64,000 nt of DNA from contig NZ_CP113917.1 of the NCBI RefSeq assembly GCF_029395475.1, positions 868,001 through 932,000 on the forward strand, read 5' to 3'. Shown piece after piece: positions 1 to 8,650 of this stretch. Each line of letters starts with the position of its first letter. The first letter of the stretch is position 1. Below the pieces are notes generated by a model. It ran no database searches. It had not been told where the DNA came from and worked only from the letters and a program-made list of their open reading frames with translations. The DNA comes from Bifidobacterium sp. ESL0775 (GTDB lineage: Bacteria; Actinomycetota; Actinomycetes; Actinomycetales; Bifidobacteriaceae). A program made the position numbers and the translations under genes.

Positions 1-2
1 TC

Positions 3-515
3 ACCTACATTGGTGCGCTGACCATCGGCATTCCGGCGTTCATCCTCGCTCTCGCGCCGAACAACCGCCGCTATATTCCGGGCTTCCTGGGGCGCGTGGT
101 GCGTTTCGCCTTGCCGGGCGGCATCGCCGTGGCGCTTTCCGTCCTGCTTACCGCCTGGACCTTGCCGGGCTTCATGAACTGGAACCTTTCCAAGCCGGGC
201 GACCTCTTGAAACTGCGTGACATCTGCGCCATCATCGTCTTCGTTTTGGGCATCCTGGTGATGGCCCGCGTGGCTCAGCCGTTGAAATCCTGGCGTGGAG
301 TTTTGGTCGCCGGATTCGCCGCGGCGGGTCTGATCGGCATGTTCATCCCGATCGTCTCGCACTTCTTCGAACTGACGTTCCCGACCGGCTGGACGCTGGT
401 GGCCACGATCATCGTGCTGTTGCTTTCGGTAGTCGTCTTCGCTGGAATTCAGACCATCGCCGACCTGATCGGCCGCCTCTATTCGAGCATCGCCAACCGC
501 AAGAAGAGCGAGTAG
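3..515 (+). CDS. Cation-transporting P-type ATPase, C-terminal part (partial at window edge)
   Basis: The frame is open from the window edge and ends at TAG 513-515, so only the last ~170 residues are present. They are strongly hydrophobic with about four membrane segments. They open with LTIGIPAFILALAPNNRRY, which resembles the end of the membrane domain of actinobacterial HAD-IC P-type ATPases of the CtpE type (calcium/cation exporters). The catalytic DKTGT loop and nucleotide-binding domain would lie upstream of the window, so the ion specificity cannot be read here. The C-terminus is a short basic tail. No clear terminator follows before the aconitase gene. The assignment rests on recall of the family signature. 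Confidence 0.75.
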   Translation, partial: TYIGALTIGIPAFILALAPNNRRYIPGFLGRVVRFALPGGIAVALSVLLTAWTLPGFMNWNLSKPGDLLKLRDICAIIVFVLGILVMARVAQPLKSWRGVLVAGFAAAGLIGMFIPIVSHFFELTFPTGWTLVATIIVLLLSVVVFAGIQTIADLIGRLYSSIANRKKSE

Positions 516-677
516 CTTTTAGGTCTCACATAGTGAATTGGGCTTTTCGTTGATTTTCCAAGCGTTTTATCGTGAAATCAAAGCGGAATCGACGTTGGGA
601 CGACATTGTTAACGTTTCTGACGTTCGGTTGACCGATAATGAAAAGGGAACATCGTCAAAACGTTCGGAGGATTTCA

Positions 678-3395
678 ATGTCATTGCGGGACGAGCAGCT
701 GGATACGTTGCGGGTCGGGGACAAGGATGTCGATTATTACCGGATTGCGGATCTGCCGGGCATCGAGCACCTGCCGTATTCGTTGAAGGTCTTGGTCGAA
801 AACCTGCTGCGCCGCATTGATGGCGTCAACGTTACCGAAGACCAGGTCAATGAGCTGCTCAAATGGGACCCCAACGCCGAGCCCAGCCACGAGATTGAAT
901 TCGGGCCTTCGCGCGTGCTGATGCAGGATTTCACCGGCGTTCCCTGCATCGTCGACCTTGCCACCATGCGTGACGCGGTGGCAGATTTGGGCGGCAATCC
1001 CGAGGTCATCAACCCACAGGTCGAGGCCGACATGGTCATCGACCACTCCGTGCAGATTGACAACTACGCCGTCGCCGATGCGGTGGCACGCAACATGGAC
1101 CGTGAATACCAGCGCAATGGCGAACGCTACCGCTTCCTGCGCTGGGGCCAGCAGGCGTTCAAGAACTTCCGCGTCGTTCCGCCGGGGACAGGCATCATCC
1201 ATCAGGTCAACATCGAATATCTCGCCAAGGTCGTGATGAGCAAGCCAGGGGAGCGTGGACGCGACCTCGCCTATCTCGATTCCTGCGTCGGCACCGATTC
1301 CCACACCACCATGGTCGGCGGCTTGGGCGTGCTTGGCTGGGGGGTCGGCGGCATCGAGGCCGAGGCGGCCATGCTCGGCCAGCCCATCTCGATGCTGGTC
1401 CCGCGCGTCGTCGGCTTCAAGCTCACCGGTTCCATCCCCGAAGGCGTCACCGCCACCGACGTGGTGCTCACCATCACGCAGATGCTGCGTGAGCACGGCG
1501 TGGTCGGCAAGTTCGTGGAATTCTACGGTGACGGCGTGGCTTCCGTGCCGCTGGCCAACCGTGCCACCATCGGCAACATGAGCCCCGAATTCGGCTCGAC
1601 CTGCGGCATCTTCCCGATCGATCAGGTCACGCTGGATTATCTGCGCCTGACCGGCCGTAGCGACGAGCAGATCGCGCTGGTCGAGGCCTACGCCAAGGCC
1701 AACCGCCTCTGGGGAGACACGAGCGACCCCGATTATGTCGAGCCGGAATATTCCGAATACATGGAACTCGACCTCGGCACGGTCGTTCCGTCCATCGCCG
1801 GTCCCAAGCGCCCGCAGGATCGCATTCGCTTGGACGAGGCCAAGGCGACCTTCGAAAAGACGCTGCCGGATTACGAGACGCCGAAGACCAATCAGAACCC
1901 GGTGCCGGTGCATACCGATTTCCGCGGCGATTTTGAGATCACGAACGGCGACGTCGCCATCGCCTCCATCACCAGCTGCACCAACACTTCCAACCCGTCG
2001 GTGATGATTGCCGCTGGACTGCTCGCTCGCGCCGCCCGCGAGCACGGCCTCAAGCCCAAACCGTGGGTCAAGACCTCGCTGGCCCCAGGTTCGCAGGTCG
2101 TGGCCGACTATTTGAAGAAGGCCGGCCTGCAGGAGGATCTGGACGCGTTGGGTTATGAGCTGGTCGGCTTCGGTTGCACCACCTGCATCGGCAACTCCGG
2201 CCCGCTGTTGCCAGAAATCTCCAAGGCCGTCAACGACAACGACCTGACGGTGGTCTCGGTGCTTTCCGGCAACCGCAATTTCGAAGGGCGCATCAGCCCC
2301 GACGTCAAGATGAACTATCTGGCCTCGCCGCCGCTCGTGATCGCCTACGCCATCGCCGGCACCCTCGATTTCGACTTCGAGACTCAGCCGCTCGGCACCG
2401 ATGCCAAAACCGGACGTGACATCTTCCTGCGCGATATCTGGCCGAGCAACGAGGAAATCGATAAGGTCGTTTCGTCGTCCGTCAACCGCGAGATGTTCGT
2501 GCGCGACTATGCCGACGTCTTTGAAGGCGACGAACGCTGGAAGTCGCTCGACGTGCCGAAGGGCGAGCGTTTCGTTTGGGATCCGGATTCGACCTATGTG
2601 CGCAAGCAGATTTTCTTTGATGGTATGAGTGCCAAACCGCAACCGGTAGATGACGTTCGTGGCGCGCGCGTCTTGGCATTGCTGGGCGATTCGGTGACCA
2701 CCGACCACATCTCGCCGGCTGGCGCGTTCCCCGCCTCGAGTCCCGCCGGCAAATACCTGCTGGAACACGGCATCCAGCCTAAGGACTTCAACTCATACGG
2801 TTCGCGTCGTGGCAATCACGAAGTGATGGTTCGCGGCACGTTCGGCAATATTCGCCTGCGCAACCAGCTGCTCGCCTCAATGGGCGAGGAGGTTCGCCCC
2901 GGCGGATTCACCTACGATTTTGTCACTGGCAAGCCCTCCACGATTTTCGACGCCTCGCTCGATTATCGCAAGGCCGGCACGCCGCTGGTCGTGTTGGCAG
3001 GTTCCGAATACGGCACCGGATCCTCGCGCGACTGGGCGGCCAAAGGCACGCTGATGCTCGGCGTCAAAGTCGTCATCGCGCGTAGCTTCGAGCGCATCCA
3101 TCGTTCCAACCTCATCGGCATGGGCGTGCTGCCCCTGCAGTTCCCCGAAGGCCAATCCGCTGAATCGCTGGGTCTCGATGGCACGGAAACCTACGATTTC
3201 CAAGGCATCGAGGCGCTCAATAACGGAACGATCCCAGAGACGGTCCATGTTGTCGCCACCAAGCCCGCGGCCGACGGCAAGCCAGCCAAGACCACGCAAT
3301 TCGACGCCACGGTCCGTATCGACACCCCCGGCGAGGCCGAGTACTACCGCAACGGCGGCATCCTCCAGTATGTCCTACGTAGGCTGATGAAGTAA
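678..3395 (+). CDS. acnA: Aconitate hydratase (AcnA/IRP-type)
   Basis: This enzyme isomerises citrate to isocitrate via cis-aconitate. The product is 905 residues, normal for the AcnA family. The 4Fe-4S ligands are visible as Cys434 in [11 protein letters not shown] and Cys500/Cys503 in [11 protein letters not shown]. The C-terminal swivel domain has [19 protein letters not shown] and [19 protein letters not shown] 678 was chosen because GGAGG at 667-671 lies at the right distance; an in-frame codon 39 bases upstream has no such site. In bifidobacteria, which have an incomplete TCA cycle, the enzyme would feed 2-oxoglutarate/glutamate synthesis (inference). A strong hairpin terminator follows at 3463-3505. 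Confidence 0.97.
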   Translation: MSLRDEQLDTLRVGDKDVDYYRIADLPGIEHLPYSLKVLVENLLRRIDGVNVTEDQVNELLKWDPNAEPSHEIEFGPSRVLMQDFTGVPCIVDLATMRDAVADLGGNPEVINPQVEADMVIDHSVQIDNYAVADAVARNMDREYQRNGERYRFLRWGQQAFKNFRVVPPGTGIIHQVNIEYLAKVVMSKPGERGRDLAYLDSCVGTDSHTTMVGGLGVLGWGVGGIEAEAAMLGQPISMLVPRVVGFKLTGSIPEGVTATDVVLTITQMLREHGVVGKFVEFYGDGVASVPLANRATIGNMSPEFGSTCGIFPIDQVTLDYLRLTGRSDEQIALVEAYAKANRLWGDTSDPDYVEPEYSEYMELDLGTVVPSIAGPKRPQDRIRLDEAKATFEKTLPDYETPKTNQNPVPVHTDFRGDFEITNGDVAIASITSCTNTSNPSVMIAAGLLARAAREHGLKPKPWVKTSLAPGSQVVADYLKKAGLQEDLDALGYELVGFGCTTCIGNSGPLLPEISKAVNDNDLTVVSVLSGNRNFEGRISPDVKMNYLASPPLVIAYAIAGTLDFDFETQPLGTDAKTGRDIFLRDIWPSNEEIDKVVSSSVNREMFVRDYADVFEGDERWKSLDVPKGERFVWDPDSTYVRKQIFFDGMSAKPQPVDDVRGARVLALLGDSVTTDHISPAGAFPASSPAGKYLLEHGIQPKDFNSYGSRRGNHEVMVRGTFGNIRLRNQLLASMGEEVRPGGFTYDFVTGKPSTIFDASLDYRKAGTPLVVLAGSEYGTGSSRDWAAKGTLMLGVKVVIARSFERIHRSNLIGMGVLPLQFPEGQSAESLGLDGTETYDFQGIEALNNGTIPETVHVVATKPAADGKPAKTTQFDATVRIDTPGEAEYYRNGGILQYVLRRLMK

Positions 3396-3462
3396 TACAT
3401 GAAGTAGCGCATCTGAGTGATGAACGGCGACATATACCCAGTACCAGAAACGTCTGTATAAC

Positions 3463-3505
3463 AAAAATCGGGAATGACGGAAGCAATCCGCCATTCCCGA
3501 TTTTT
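3463..3505 (+). terminator. Bidirectional intrinsic terminator between acnA and the BI-1 gene
   Basis: AAAAATCGGGAATG (3463-3476) pairs perfectly with CATTCCCGATTTTT (3492-3505), with a further CGG/CCG inside the loop. The A-run and T-run at the two ends make it usable from both sides, which fits the convergent genes. Confidence 0.9.
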
Positions 3506-3545
3506 ATAAGGGAATCGTATTACCGATTTCGCAAGCTACACGTTC

Positions 3546-4496
3546 TCAATTATCGCTGCTGCCGAAGATCTGCAACAGGTAGAGGAACATGTTGATGAAG
3601 TCGAGGTAGAGGTTCAGCGCGCAGAGGATCGAGATGCGGTTGAACATCACGGTGTCGCCGGAGCGTTCGGCCGCGTCGAACATGGCGCGCGTCTGTTGGG
3701 CGTCATACATCGTCAGGCCCGCGAAGATGACCAGGCCAATCGCGCCGGTCACCATAAGCGTGGTGTGCGAGGGCGCGAGGAACATCATGATGACCTCGCC
3801 GACCAGCAGCACCAGAAGCGCGACCATCAGGATCGGGCCGGCTTTGAGCATGTCCTTCTTGGTCGTCAGGGAAAGCATCGTGAGCACGAAGAAGAACGCG
3901 ACGCACAGCCCCAGCGCGATGCCGATGGACGGCAGGCTGTAGGCCTCGAAGATTGTGGCGAGCGTGAAGCCGGTCAGCGCCGCGTAAAGATAGAACATCA
4001 CGCGTGCGGTGCCGACCTTCATCTTGTTGATGCGCCAGCCGAGCACAACGGCGATGGCCACCTGCACCACGGCCAGGCCGATCCAGCCGATCATGCCCGT
4101 CGTCATCAGGAAGCTGTCGAGGGCGCCGGTCATCTGCGTGAAGACTGCGACCACCGCGGTCAGCAGCAGACCCAGCGTCATCTCGCCGTAGGCTTTGGTG
4201 GTGGAGACGTGGCGCTCGCGTTCGAAGGAATAGGCGGCCTGCCCGTTCATCGTCATCGTCGGCGCGGCCGTCCCGGCACCTGCGCCCGCGTATGCCGGCT
4301 GCTGGTACTGCGATTGCTGATATTGCGGCTGTGCGTAAGGCTGACCATACGGCATGTTCTGCTGGCCGTAAGGCTGCCCTTGCGGCTGTCTGTACTGGTT
4401 GTATTGCTGTTGCCCGTTATTCTGTCCATACGGCGCCGGCTGCCCGTAAGGCTGCTGCGCGTTGTTGTTTTCCTCTGGTCTGTTCCCGAAAGCCAT
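3546..4496 (-). CDS. Bax inhibitor-1 / YccA-family membrane protein with Q/Y/P-rich N-terminus
   Basis: This 316-residue protein has two parts. Residues ~1-90 are low complexity, rich in Gln, Tyr, Pro and Gly with repeated PYGQ and QPQYQQ units. Residues ~105-316 are hydrophobic with about seven membrane helices; they include MTLGLLLTAVVAVF, LYAALTGFTLATIFEAYS and the C-terminal ALNLYLDFINMFLYLLQIFG that marks the BI-1/YbhL/YccA family. Members form pH-sensitive Ca2+-leak channels or interact with FtsH; which role applies here is unknown. ATG 4496 was preferred because AAAGGAG lies just ahead of it. It is monocistronic between acnA (convergent) and an aldo/keto reductase (divergent). The repetitive N-terminus probably faces the cytoplasm and is disordered. 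Confidence 0.88.
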   Translation of the reverse strand: MAFGNRPEENNNAQQPYGQPAPYGQNNGQQQYNQYRQPQGQPYGQQNMPYGQPYAQPQYQQSQYQQPAYAGAGAGTAAPTMTMNGQAAYSFERERHVSTTKAYGEMTLGLLLTAVVAVFTQMTGALDSFLMTTGMIGWIGLAVVQVAIAVVLGWRINKMKVGTARVMFYLYAALTGFTLATIFEAYSLPSIGIALGLCVAFFFVLTMLSLTTKKDMLKAGPILMVALLVLLVGEVIMMFLAPSHTTLMVTGAIGLVIFAGLTMYDAQQTRAMFDAAERSGDTVMFNRISILCALNLYLDFINMFLYLLQIFGSSDN

Positions 4497-4738
4497 ACCC
4501 GCTCCTTTATCGATTTGCGATTGACGTTCGTATATGTTCAAAGTCTATCGTCAGACACTGGCAATTGGCTGAATGCGAACATCGAAGGGGCTGGAAGCGT
4601 GGTATGGCGCGGATTGTAAACATCCATTTTCGCGAAGTCGAGCAACGTGACATTCTTCGATTACGATAGGAAACGAACATGAAGGCGTCAGCCTCGTAAG
4701 GCGAGGTGGCGCTATATGGCTACACAGCTGGAGGCACA

Positions 4739-5575
4739 ATGATCGACAACAAGGTCCCGGATATCACATTGAACAATGGCATCACCATCCCGCAGCTGGG
4801 ACTGGGCGTGTTCCAGACCCCGGAGGGCGAGACCACGGCCAACGCGGTCGACGTGGCGTTGCGTTCCGGCTATCGCCACATCGACACCGCGAAGGTCTAC
4901 GGCAACGAGAAGTCGGTGGGCGAGGGCATGCGGCGTTCCGGCGTGCCGCGCCACGACATCTTCCTCACCACGAAGCTCTGGAACGAGGACATCCGCCAAG
5001 GCCGCACGCGCGAGGCCTTCTACGAAAGCCTTGACCGCCTCGGCACCGATTACGCCGACCTGTACCTGATCCACTGGCCGGCCGATGGCTGGCAGCAGGC
5101 GTGGAAGGACATGGTCGCGCTCTACAACGACCGCCGCATTCGCGCCATCGGCGTGTGCAACTTGCAGGAACACCATCTGAAGGAGCTGGAGGCGCTGGGG
5201 ACCGGCGTCAAGCCCGCGGTCGACCAGATCGAGTCCTCGCCGCAGTTCCCGAATCAGGAGCTCGTCGATTTCGTCAAGTCGCAGGGCATCGCCGTTGAGG
5301 CCTACAGTCCGCTCGGTGGCACCGGCGGCTCGTTGCTTTCCTCGCCATTGCTCGCCCAGATCGGCGCGAAATATGGCAAGTCGCCGGCCCAGGTCGTCAT
5401 TCGCTGGCATCTGCAGCGCGGCGTCATCGTCATTCCGAAGTCCACGCACGACGAGCGCATCCGTCAGAACATCGACGTCTTCGACTTCGAGCTGAACGCG
5501 GAGGAAATGAAACAGATCGCGGGCCTGGCCACCGGCGTGCGTACTGGCGGCGATCCCGACAACTTCGATTTCTAG
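4739..5575 (+). CDS. Aldo/keto reductase (2,5-diketo-gluconate reductase type)
   Basis: This is a 278-residue NADPH-dependent carbonyl reductase of the AKR superfamily. The catalytic tetrad is all present: Asp and Tyr in HIDTAKVYGNE, Lys in TTKLW, and His in YLIHWP. The cofactor-binding IPKSTHDERIRQN stretch is near the C-terminus. GGAGG directly upstream supports ATG 4739 over a GTG 33 bases earlier. The usual VNQIE at the barrel strand reads VDQIE. The physiological substrate cannot be inferred. It stands alone, followed by a strong terminator. Confidence 0.93.
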   Translation: MIDNKVPDITLNNGITIPQLGLGVFQTPEGETTANAVDVALRSGYRHIDTAKVYGNEKSVGEGMRRSGVPRHDIFLTTKLWNEDIRQGRTREAFYESLDRLGTDYADLYLIHWPADGWQQAWKDMVALYNDRRIRAIGVCNLQEHHLKELEALGTGVKPAVDQIESSPQFPNQELVDFVKSQGIAVEAYSPLGGTGGSLLSSPLLAQIGAKYGKSPAQVVIRWHLQRGVIVIPKSTHDERIRQNIDVFDFELNAEEMKQIAGLATGVRTGGDPDNFDF

Positions 5576-5604
5576 ATTCGTTGATTGACGGTAAACTCTG
5601 ATAA

Positions 5605-5653
5605 AAAATCTTTCGCGGTTTTCTTTCAAATAGAGGAAACCGCGAAAGATTTT
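5605..5653 (+). terminator. Bidirectional intrinsic terminator
   Basis: AAAATCTTTCGCGGTTT pairs with AAACCGCGAAAGATTTT around a loop of about 15 bases. It lies between the convergent aldo/keto reductase and alarmone synthetase genes, with A- and T-runs on its two flanks. Confidence 0.9.
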
Positions 5654-5677
5654 CCGATATTTACTTACTGCTAAGCC

Positions 5678-6466
5678 TTATTTCTTCGGGTCGAAGTTCA
5701 CCGAGGTCGGTGCCTCCTCCTGCTGGGGCGCACCATTGATGTCGCGGTGGATGTTCTGCATCTGCGTCTCGATGTTCTGCAGGCTGCGCGCGCAATCGAG
5801 CAAGGTCTGCGAATGTTCGGTCAGCTTGGCGTCCGGCAGGTTGGACTTATAGCGCAAGGCGTGTTCGAGGCTCGCCCAGTAATCCATGGCGATGGTGCGG
5901 AACTGCACCTCGACCGGCGTGTAATGCTCGCCATTGGACAGGAAAACCGGCACGGCGTAGATGACGTGCAGGCTGCGATAGCCGTTCTGCTTCGGGTTCT
6001 TGATGTAGTCCTTGACGCGCAGCACCTGGATGTCGGACTGGCTGGAAAGGTAGTTGGCCACGGAGTAGACGTCGTCGCGGTAGTTGCAGATCACGCGGAT
6101 GCCGGCCACGTCGAAGAGGTTGTCGCGGATCGATTTCGTGCACATCGGCAGGTCACGGCGCTGCAGCTTGCCAAGGATCGAGTTGACGGACTTCAAGCGG
6201 CGTTCCATGTGGTGGATGGGGTCGTGGGAGAAGTGGACGTGGAATTCGCTGTCGAGCACCTCGAGCTTGGTGCTGATCTCGTACATCGCGCCCTCATAGA
6301 CCTGCATCATGTCGATGAATTCGGTGATCTCATCCGCCGGGAAAAGTTTCGGGTCCGGCTCTTCGGTGCCGGTTTGCGCCACCTTTTCAAGCCTTGCCTG
6401 AATCTCGGCGGTGTTAATGCGTTCGTGTCGATCAAGTATCACGGCCTCTATCATAACGAGTCCCAT
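5678..6466 (-). CDS. Small alarmone synthetase (RelA/SpoT synthetase domain only)
   Basis: The 262-residue protein contains a RelA/SpoT nucleotidyltransferase domain with LFDVAGIRVICNYRDDVYSV, KDYIKNPKQNGYRSLHVIY and VEVQFRTIAMDYWASLEHAL. It has no HD hydrolase, TGS or ACT domain, so it should only synthesise ppGpp/pppGpp/pGpp from GDP/GTP/GMP and ATP, like RelP/RelQ/YjbM proteins. The N-terminal ~55 and C-terminal ~30 residues are family-variable; the C-terminus is hydrophilic. An alternative ATG exists at 6454; neither start has a strong ribosome binding site. It adds a second alarmone source to the long Rel encoded at 52.4 kb. Confidence 0.9.
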   Translation of the reverse strand: MGLVMIEAVILDRHERINTAEIQARLEKVAQTGTEEPDPKLFPADEITEFIDMMQVYEGAMYEISTKLEVLDSEFHVHFSHDPIHHMERRLKSVNSILGKLQRRDLPMCTKSIRDNLFDVAGIRVICNYRDDVYSVANYLSSQSDIQVLRVKDYIKNPKQNGYRSLHVIYAVPVFLSNGEHYTPVEVQFRTIAMDYWASLEHALRYKSNLPDAKLTEHSQTLLDCARSLQNIETQMQNIHRDINGAPQQEEAPTSVNFDPKK

Positions 6467-6575
6467 CTATCTAAACTGGACGTTTCCTGAGAAAACGACA
6501 CGAATTCCGTAGGTTATCCCCGTCGTTAGAATCGCCAATGACAGGTTCATTGAAAGGTTTATGGAAGGCGGATAT

Positions 6576-7610
6576 ATGGAGACGAACAGCAATGCGGCTC
6601 GCGTCGTTTCCATCATCGGCCCCACCGCTTCCGGCAAGACCGGCTTGGGCATCGCGCTGGCGCAAGAACTTGCGAAACGTGGGCAGAAGGCTGAGATCGT
6701 CAACGCCGATGCCTACCAGATGTATCGCACCATGGATATCGGGACCGCCAAGGCGAGTGCGCAGGAGCAGGCCGCGGTGCCGCACCATCTGCTCGATATC
6801 ATCGATCCCGACGAGACGATGACCGTCGCGAGGTTCCAGAAGCTGGCGCGTGAGGAGATCGGCAAGCTGCGGGGCAGGGGAGTGCGGCCGATTCTTGTCG
6901 GTGGTTCCGGTTTGTACGCGCGTGCCGCCATCGACGATATTTCCTTCCCTGGCACCGACCCGGAGGTACGCGCGCGACTTGAGCGGCGCGCTGAAACCGA
7001 GGGTGCCGGAGCATTGTATGACGAATTGAAGCGCAAGGACCCCGAGGCCGCCGAACGCATGGATCCGCACAACGCCCGTCGCACCATCCGCGCGCTGGAG
7101 GTCATCGAGATCACCGGACAGCCGTATTCCGCGAGTCTTCCGCGCTATCGTTACGTCATTCCCTCTGTCCAGATTGGGCTCGATCTGCCGCGAGAGGAGC
7201 TTGACCGTCGTATCGACATCCGTACTTCTCAGATGCGCGAGCAAAGTTTTGTCGACGAGGTGCGCCGCATCCGCCCGCGGCTTGGTGTCACGGCCTCCCG
7301 CGCCCTGGGCTATTCCCAGATCGAGGCGTATCTGGACGGAAAGATGAACGAGGACGAGGCGTTCGCCGACATCGCGCAGAAGACGAAGCGCCTGGCCCGC
7401 AAGCAGATGGGTTGGTTCGGCCGCGACCCGCGCATCCACTGGCTTGCCGCGCTCGATAAGGATCTGGTGGCGAAGGCGTTGGATGTCGTCACGCGGGCCG
7501 ATGCCGGTGAATACGACGCGGCCGACGCCCGTGCCGACGAGCGCCATGTCACCCACCACTTGGGCGACATCGCAATCAGTGAGGAAAGCGCCAAAACTAC
7601 TCGGGAATAG
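6576..7610 (+). CDS. miaA: tRNA dimethylallyltransferase MiaA
   Basis: MiaA transfers a dimethylallyl group to N6 of A37 in tRNAs reading UNN codons. The P-loop [14 protein letters not shown] is near the N-terminus, followed by [30 protein letters not shown] and [12 protein letters not shown], all family hallmarks. [15 protein letters not shown] is at the C-terminal end. The product is 344 residues. ATG 6576 is preceded by GGAAGGCGG at good spacing; an in-frame ATG at 6561 has only a poorly spaced GAAAGG. The gene is divergent from the alarmone synthetase and convergent with the Fic gene, only 24 bases apart. Confidence 0.96.
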   Translation: METNSNAARVVSIIGPTASGKTGLGIALAQELAKRGQKAEIVNADAYQMYRTMDIGTAKASAQEQAAVPHHLLDIIDPDETMTVARFQKLAREEIGKLRGRGVRPILVGGSGLYARAAIDDISFPGTDPEVRARLERRAETEGAGALYDELKRKDPEAAERMDPHNARRTIRALEVIEITGQPYSASLPRYRYVIPSVQIGLDLPREELDRRIDIRTSQMREQSFVDEVRRIRPRLGVTASRALGYSQIEAYLDGKMNEDEAFADIAQKTKRLARKQMGWFGRDPRIHWLAALDKDLVAKALDVVTRADAGEYDAADARADERHVTHHLGDIAISEESAKTTRE

Positions 7611-7634
7611 CTTTTTCTCACGGATTTCCAGCGC

Positions 7635-8432
7635 TCAGTGCGCCGGGCCTTGGTCCCAGCCGGAAATGAGGAAGACGCGTGTCGGGTTGGCCGGCCGGAT
7701 GATGGCGTTGAACATGCGCTCCAACCTGGTGGTATCGGCATGCAACGCGCTCTCGGTCGCCTCCCGATAATTCCCCAACGTGACCGTTCCCCAGTTGAGG
7801 TCCCATCCCACCTCGTGCGTGAGTTCGGAGATGAAGATGCGCAGCACCATGCCGTTGCCGTAGGCGAAGGGGTGCAGCGTGTTGAGTTCGTCATACAATC
7901 CGGTCAACGCGTGGATGAAAGCCGCGCGGTCCAGATTGAAGAAATGATCCGCATCCTCAAGCTGCGAGAAGATATTGGCTGCGCCGGTTTCGATAAGCGA
8001 GGCCGGGAAATACAGGTTTGACAATGGTTTTTGCTTGGTCGGTAAGCCTTGCGTCAGGGAGGATTCGTTTTGCGATCCATGTCCGTCGTCGCGGAGCATC
8101 CCGGCATCCGGCATCGCCCCAACGAAAAGCGCGCGATGAATAATCTTGAGCTCTTCAAGCCCACCGACCGCAGGCCAATCGCAATCGATGAGGCGTACGG
8201 AACGGGCGAAAATCCGGTCGTCGCGTAGTCGCGTTTCGCCATGCTGTTTGGTGTCCTGCCGGTTCATGCGGTGAGCTTGGCGTTCTGGGGTCGCCACAAA
8301 ATCCGCAAGCCCCAGCGTCCCGCGCTGGTATCCGTTCGCGGCCTCGACCATCGCATCGCTCGGGGTGATTCCCGAAAGCTCGCAGTTTTTGTATGAGAAC
8401 GCGACGGCGCTCGCACGTTCCGCAGGGGTCAT
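7635..8432 (-). CDS. Fic-fold protein with fused VbhA-like N-terminus; active-site motif degenerate
   Basis: This 265-residue protein has a Fic domain: LKIIHRALF at ~95-103, and the core motif HPFAYGNGMVLR at 187-198 followed by a helix ending in VGWDLNW. The canonical motif HxFx(D/E)GNGRxxR is altered: Tyr191 replaces the Mg2+-binding acid and Met195 replaces the first Arg. Residues ~7-47 align in register with the VbhA antitoxin family (LSGITPSDAMVEA then RGTLGLADFV). In that segment the inhibitory (S/T)xxxE(G/N) reads N16-C-E-L-S20-G21, so both key residues are changed. Fic enzymes normally AMPylate targets; this one may be inactive or have another chemistry (inference). ATG 8432 is 7 bases from GGAGG; ATG 8438 is too close to it. 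Confidence 0.85.
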   Translation of the reverse strand: MTPAERASAVAFSYKNCELSGITPSDAMVEAANGYQRGTLGLADFVATPERQAHRMNRQDTKQHGETRLRDDRIFARSVRLIDCDWPAVGGLEELKIIHRALFVGAMPDAGMLRDDGHGSQNESSLTQGLPTKQKPLSNLYFPASLIETGAANIFSQLEDADHFFNLDRAAFIHALTGLYDELNTLHPFAYGNGMVLRIFISELTHEVGWDLNWGTVTLGNYREATESALHADTTRLERMFNAIIRPANPTRVFLISGWDQGPAH

Positions 8433-8650
8433 GACCATGCCTCCATCGTAAGGCTACCGGTGAAGCTGAATGTTTCTGTGTGCGCATTCGATGTTGGCGT
8501 GAACGGAGAATTGTGATGCATTGTTCTATTTGTATTGCAAATCATGGTTAAGGGTAATCGCATGAAAATCCCAATGCCATTTGAAAGGGTTGGGCAGGTT
8601 ACCTGGCCAACGCGCCCAAGGGGCGGGCTTGAAGTAGAATCACTGGTGAT

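Noticed and set aside
597..665. Several AACGTT-like motifs upstream of acnA suggesting a LacI-family global regulator site
   Set aside because: Copies are imperfect and not arranged as one clear palindrome; too weak to call without a comparative motif.
681..2768. Open frame of 695 codons opposite acnA
   Set aside because: Antisense shadow of aconitase; no motif and no ribosome binding site.
8581..8625. CAGGTTACCTGG near-palindrome upstream of ftsK
   Set aside because: Short and imperfect, with no match to a regulator motif I know.
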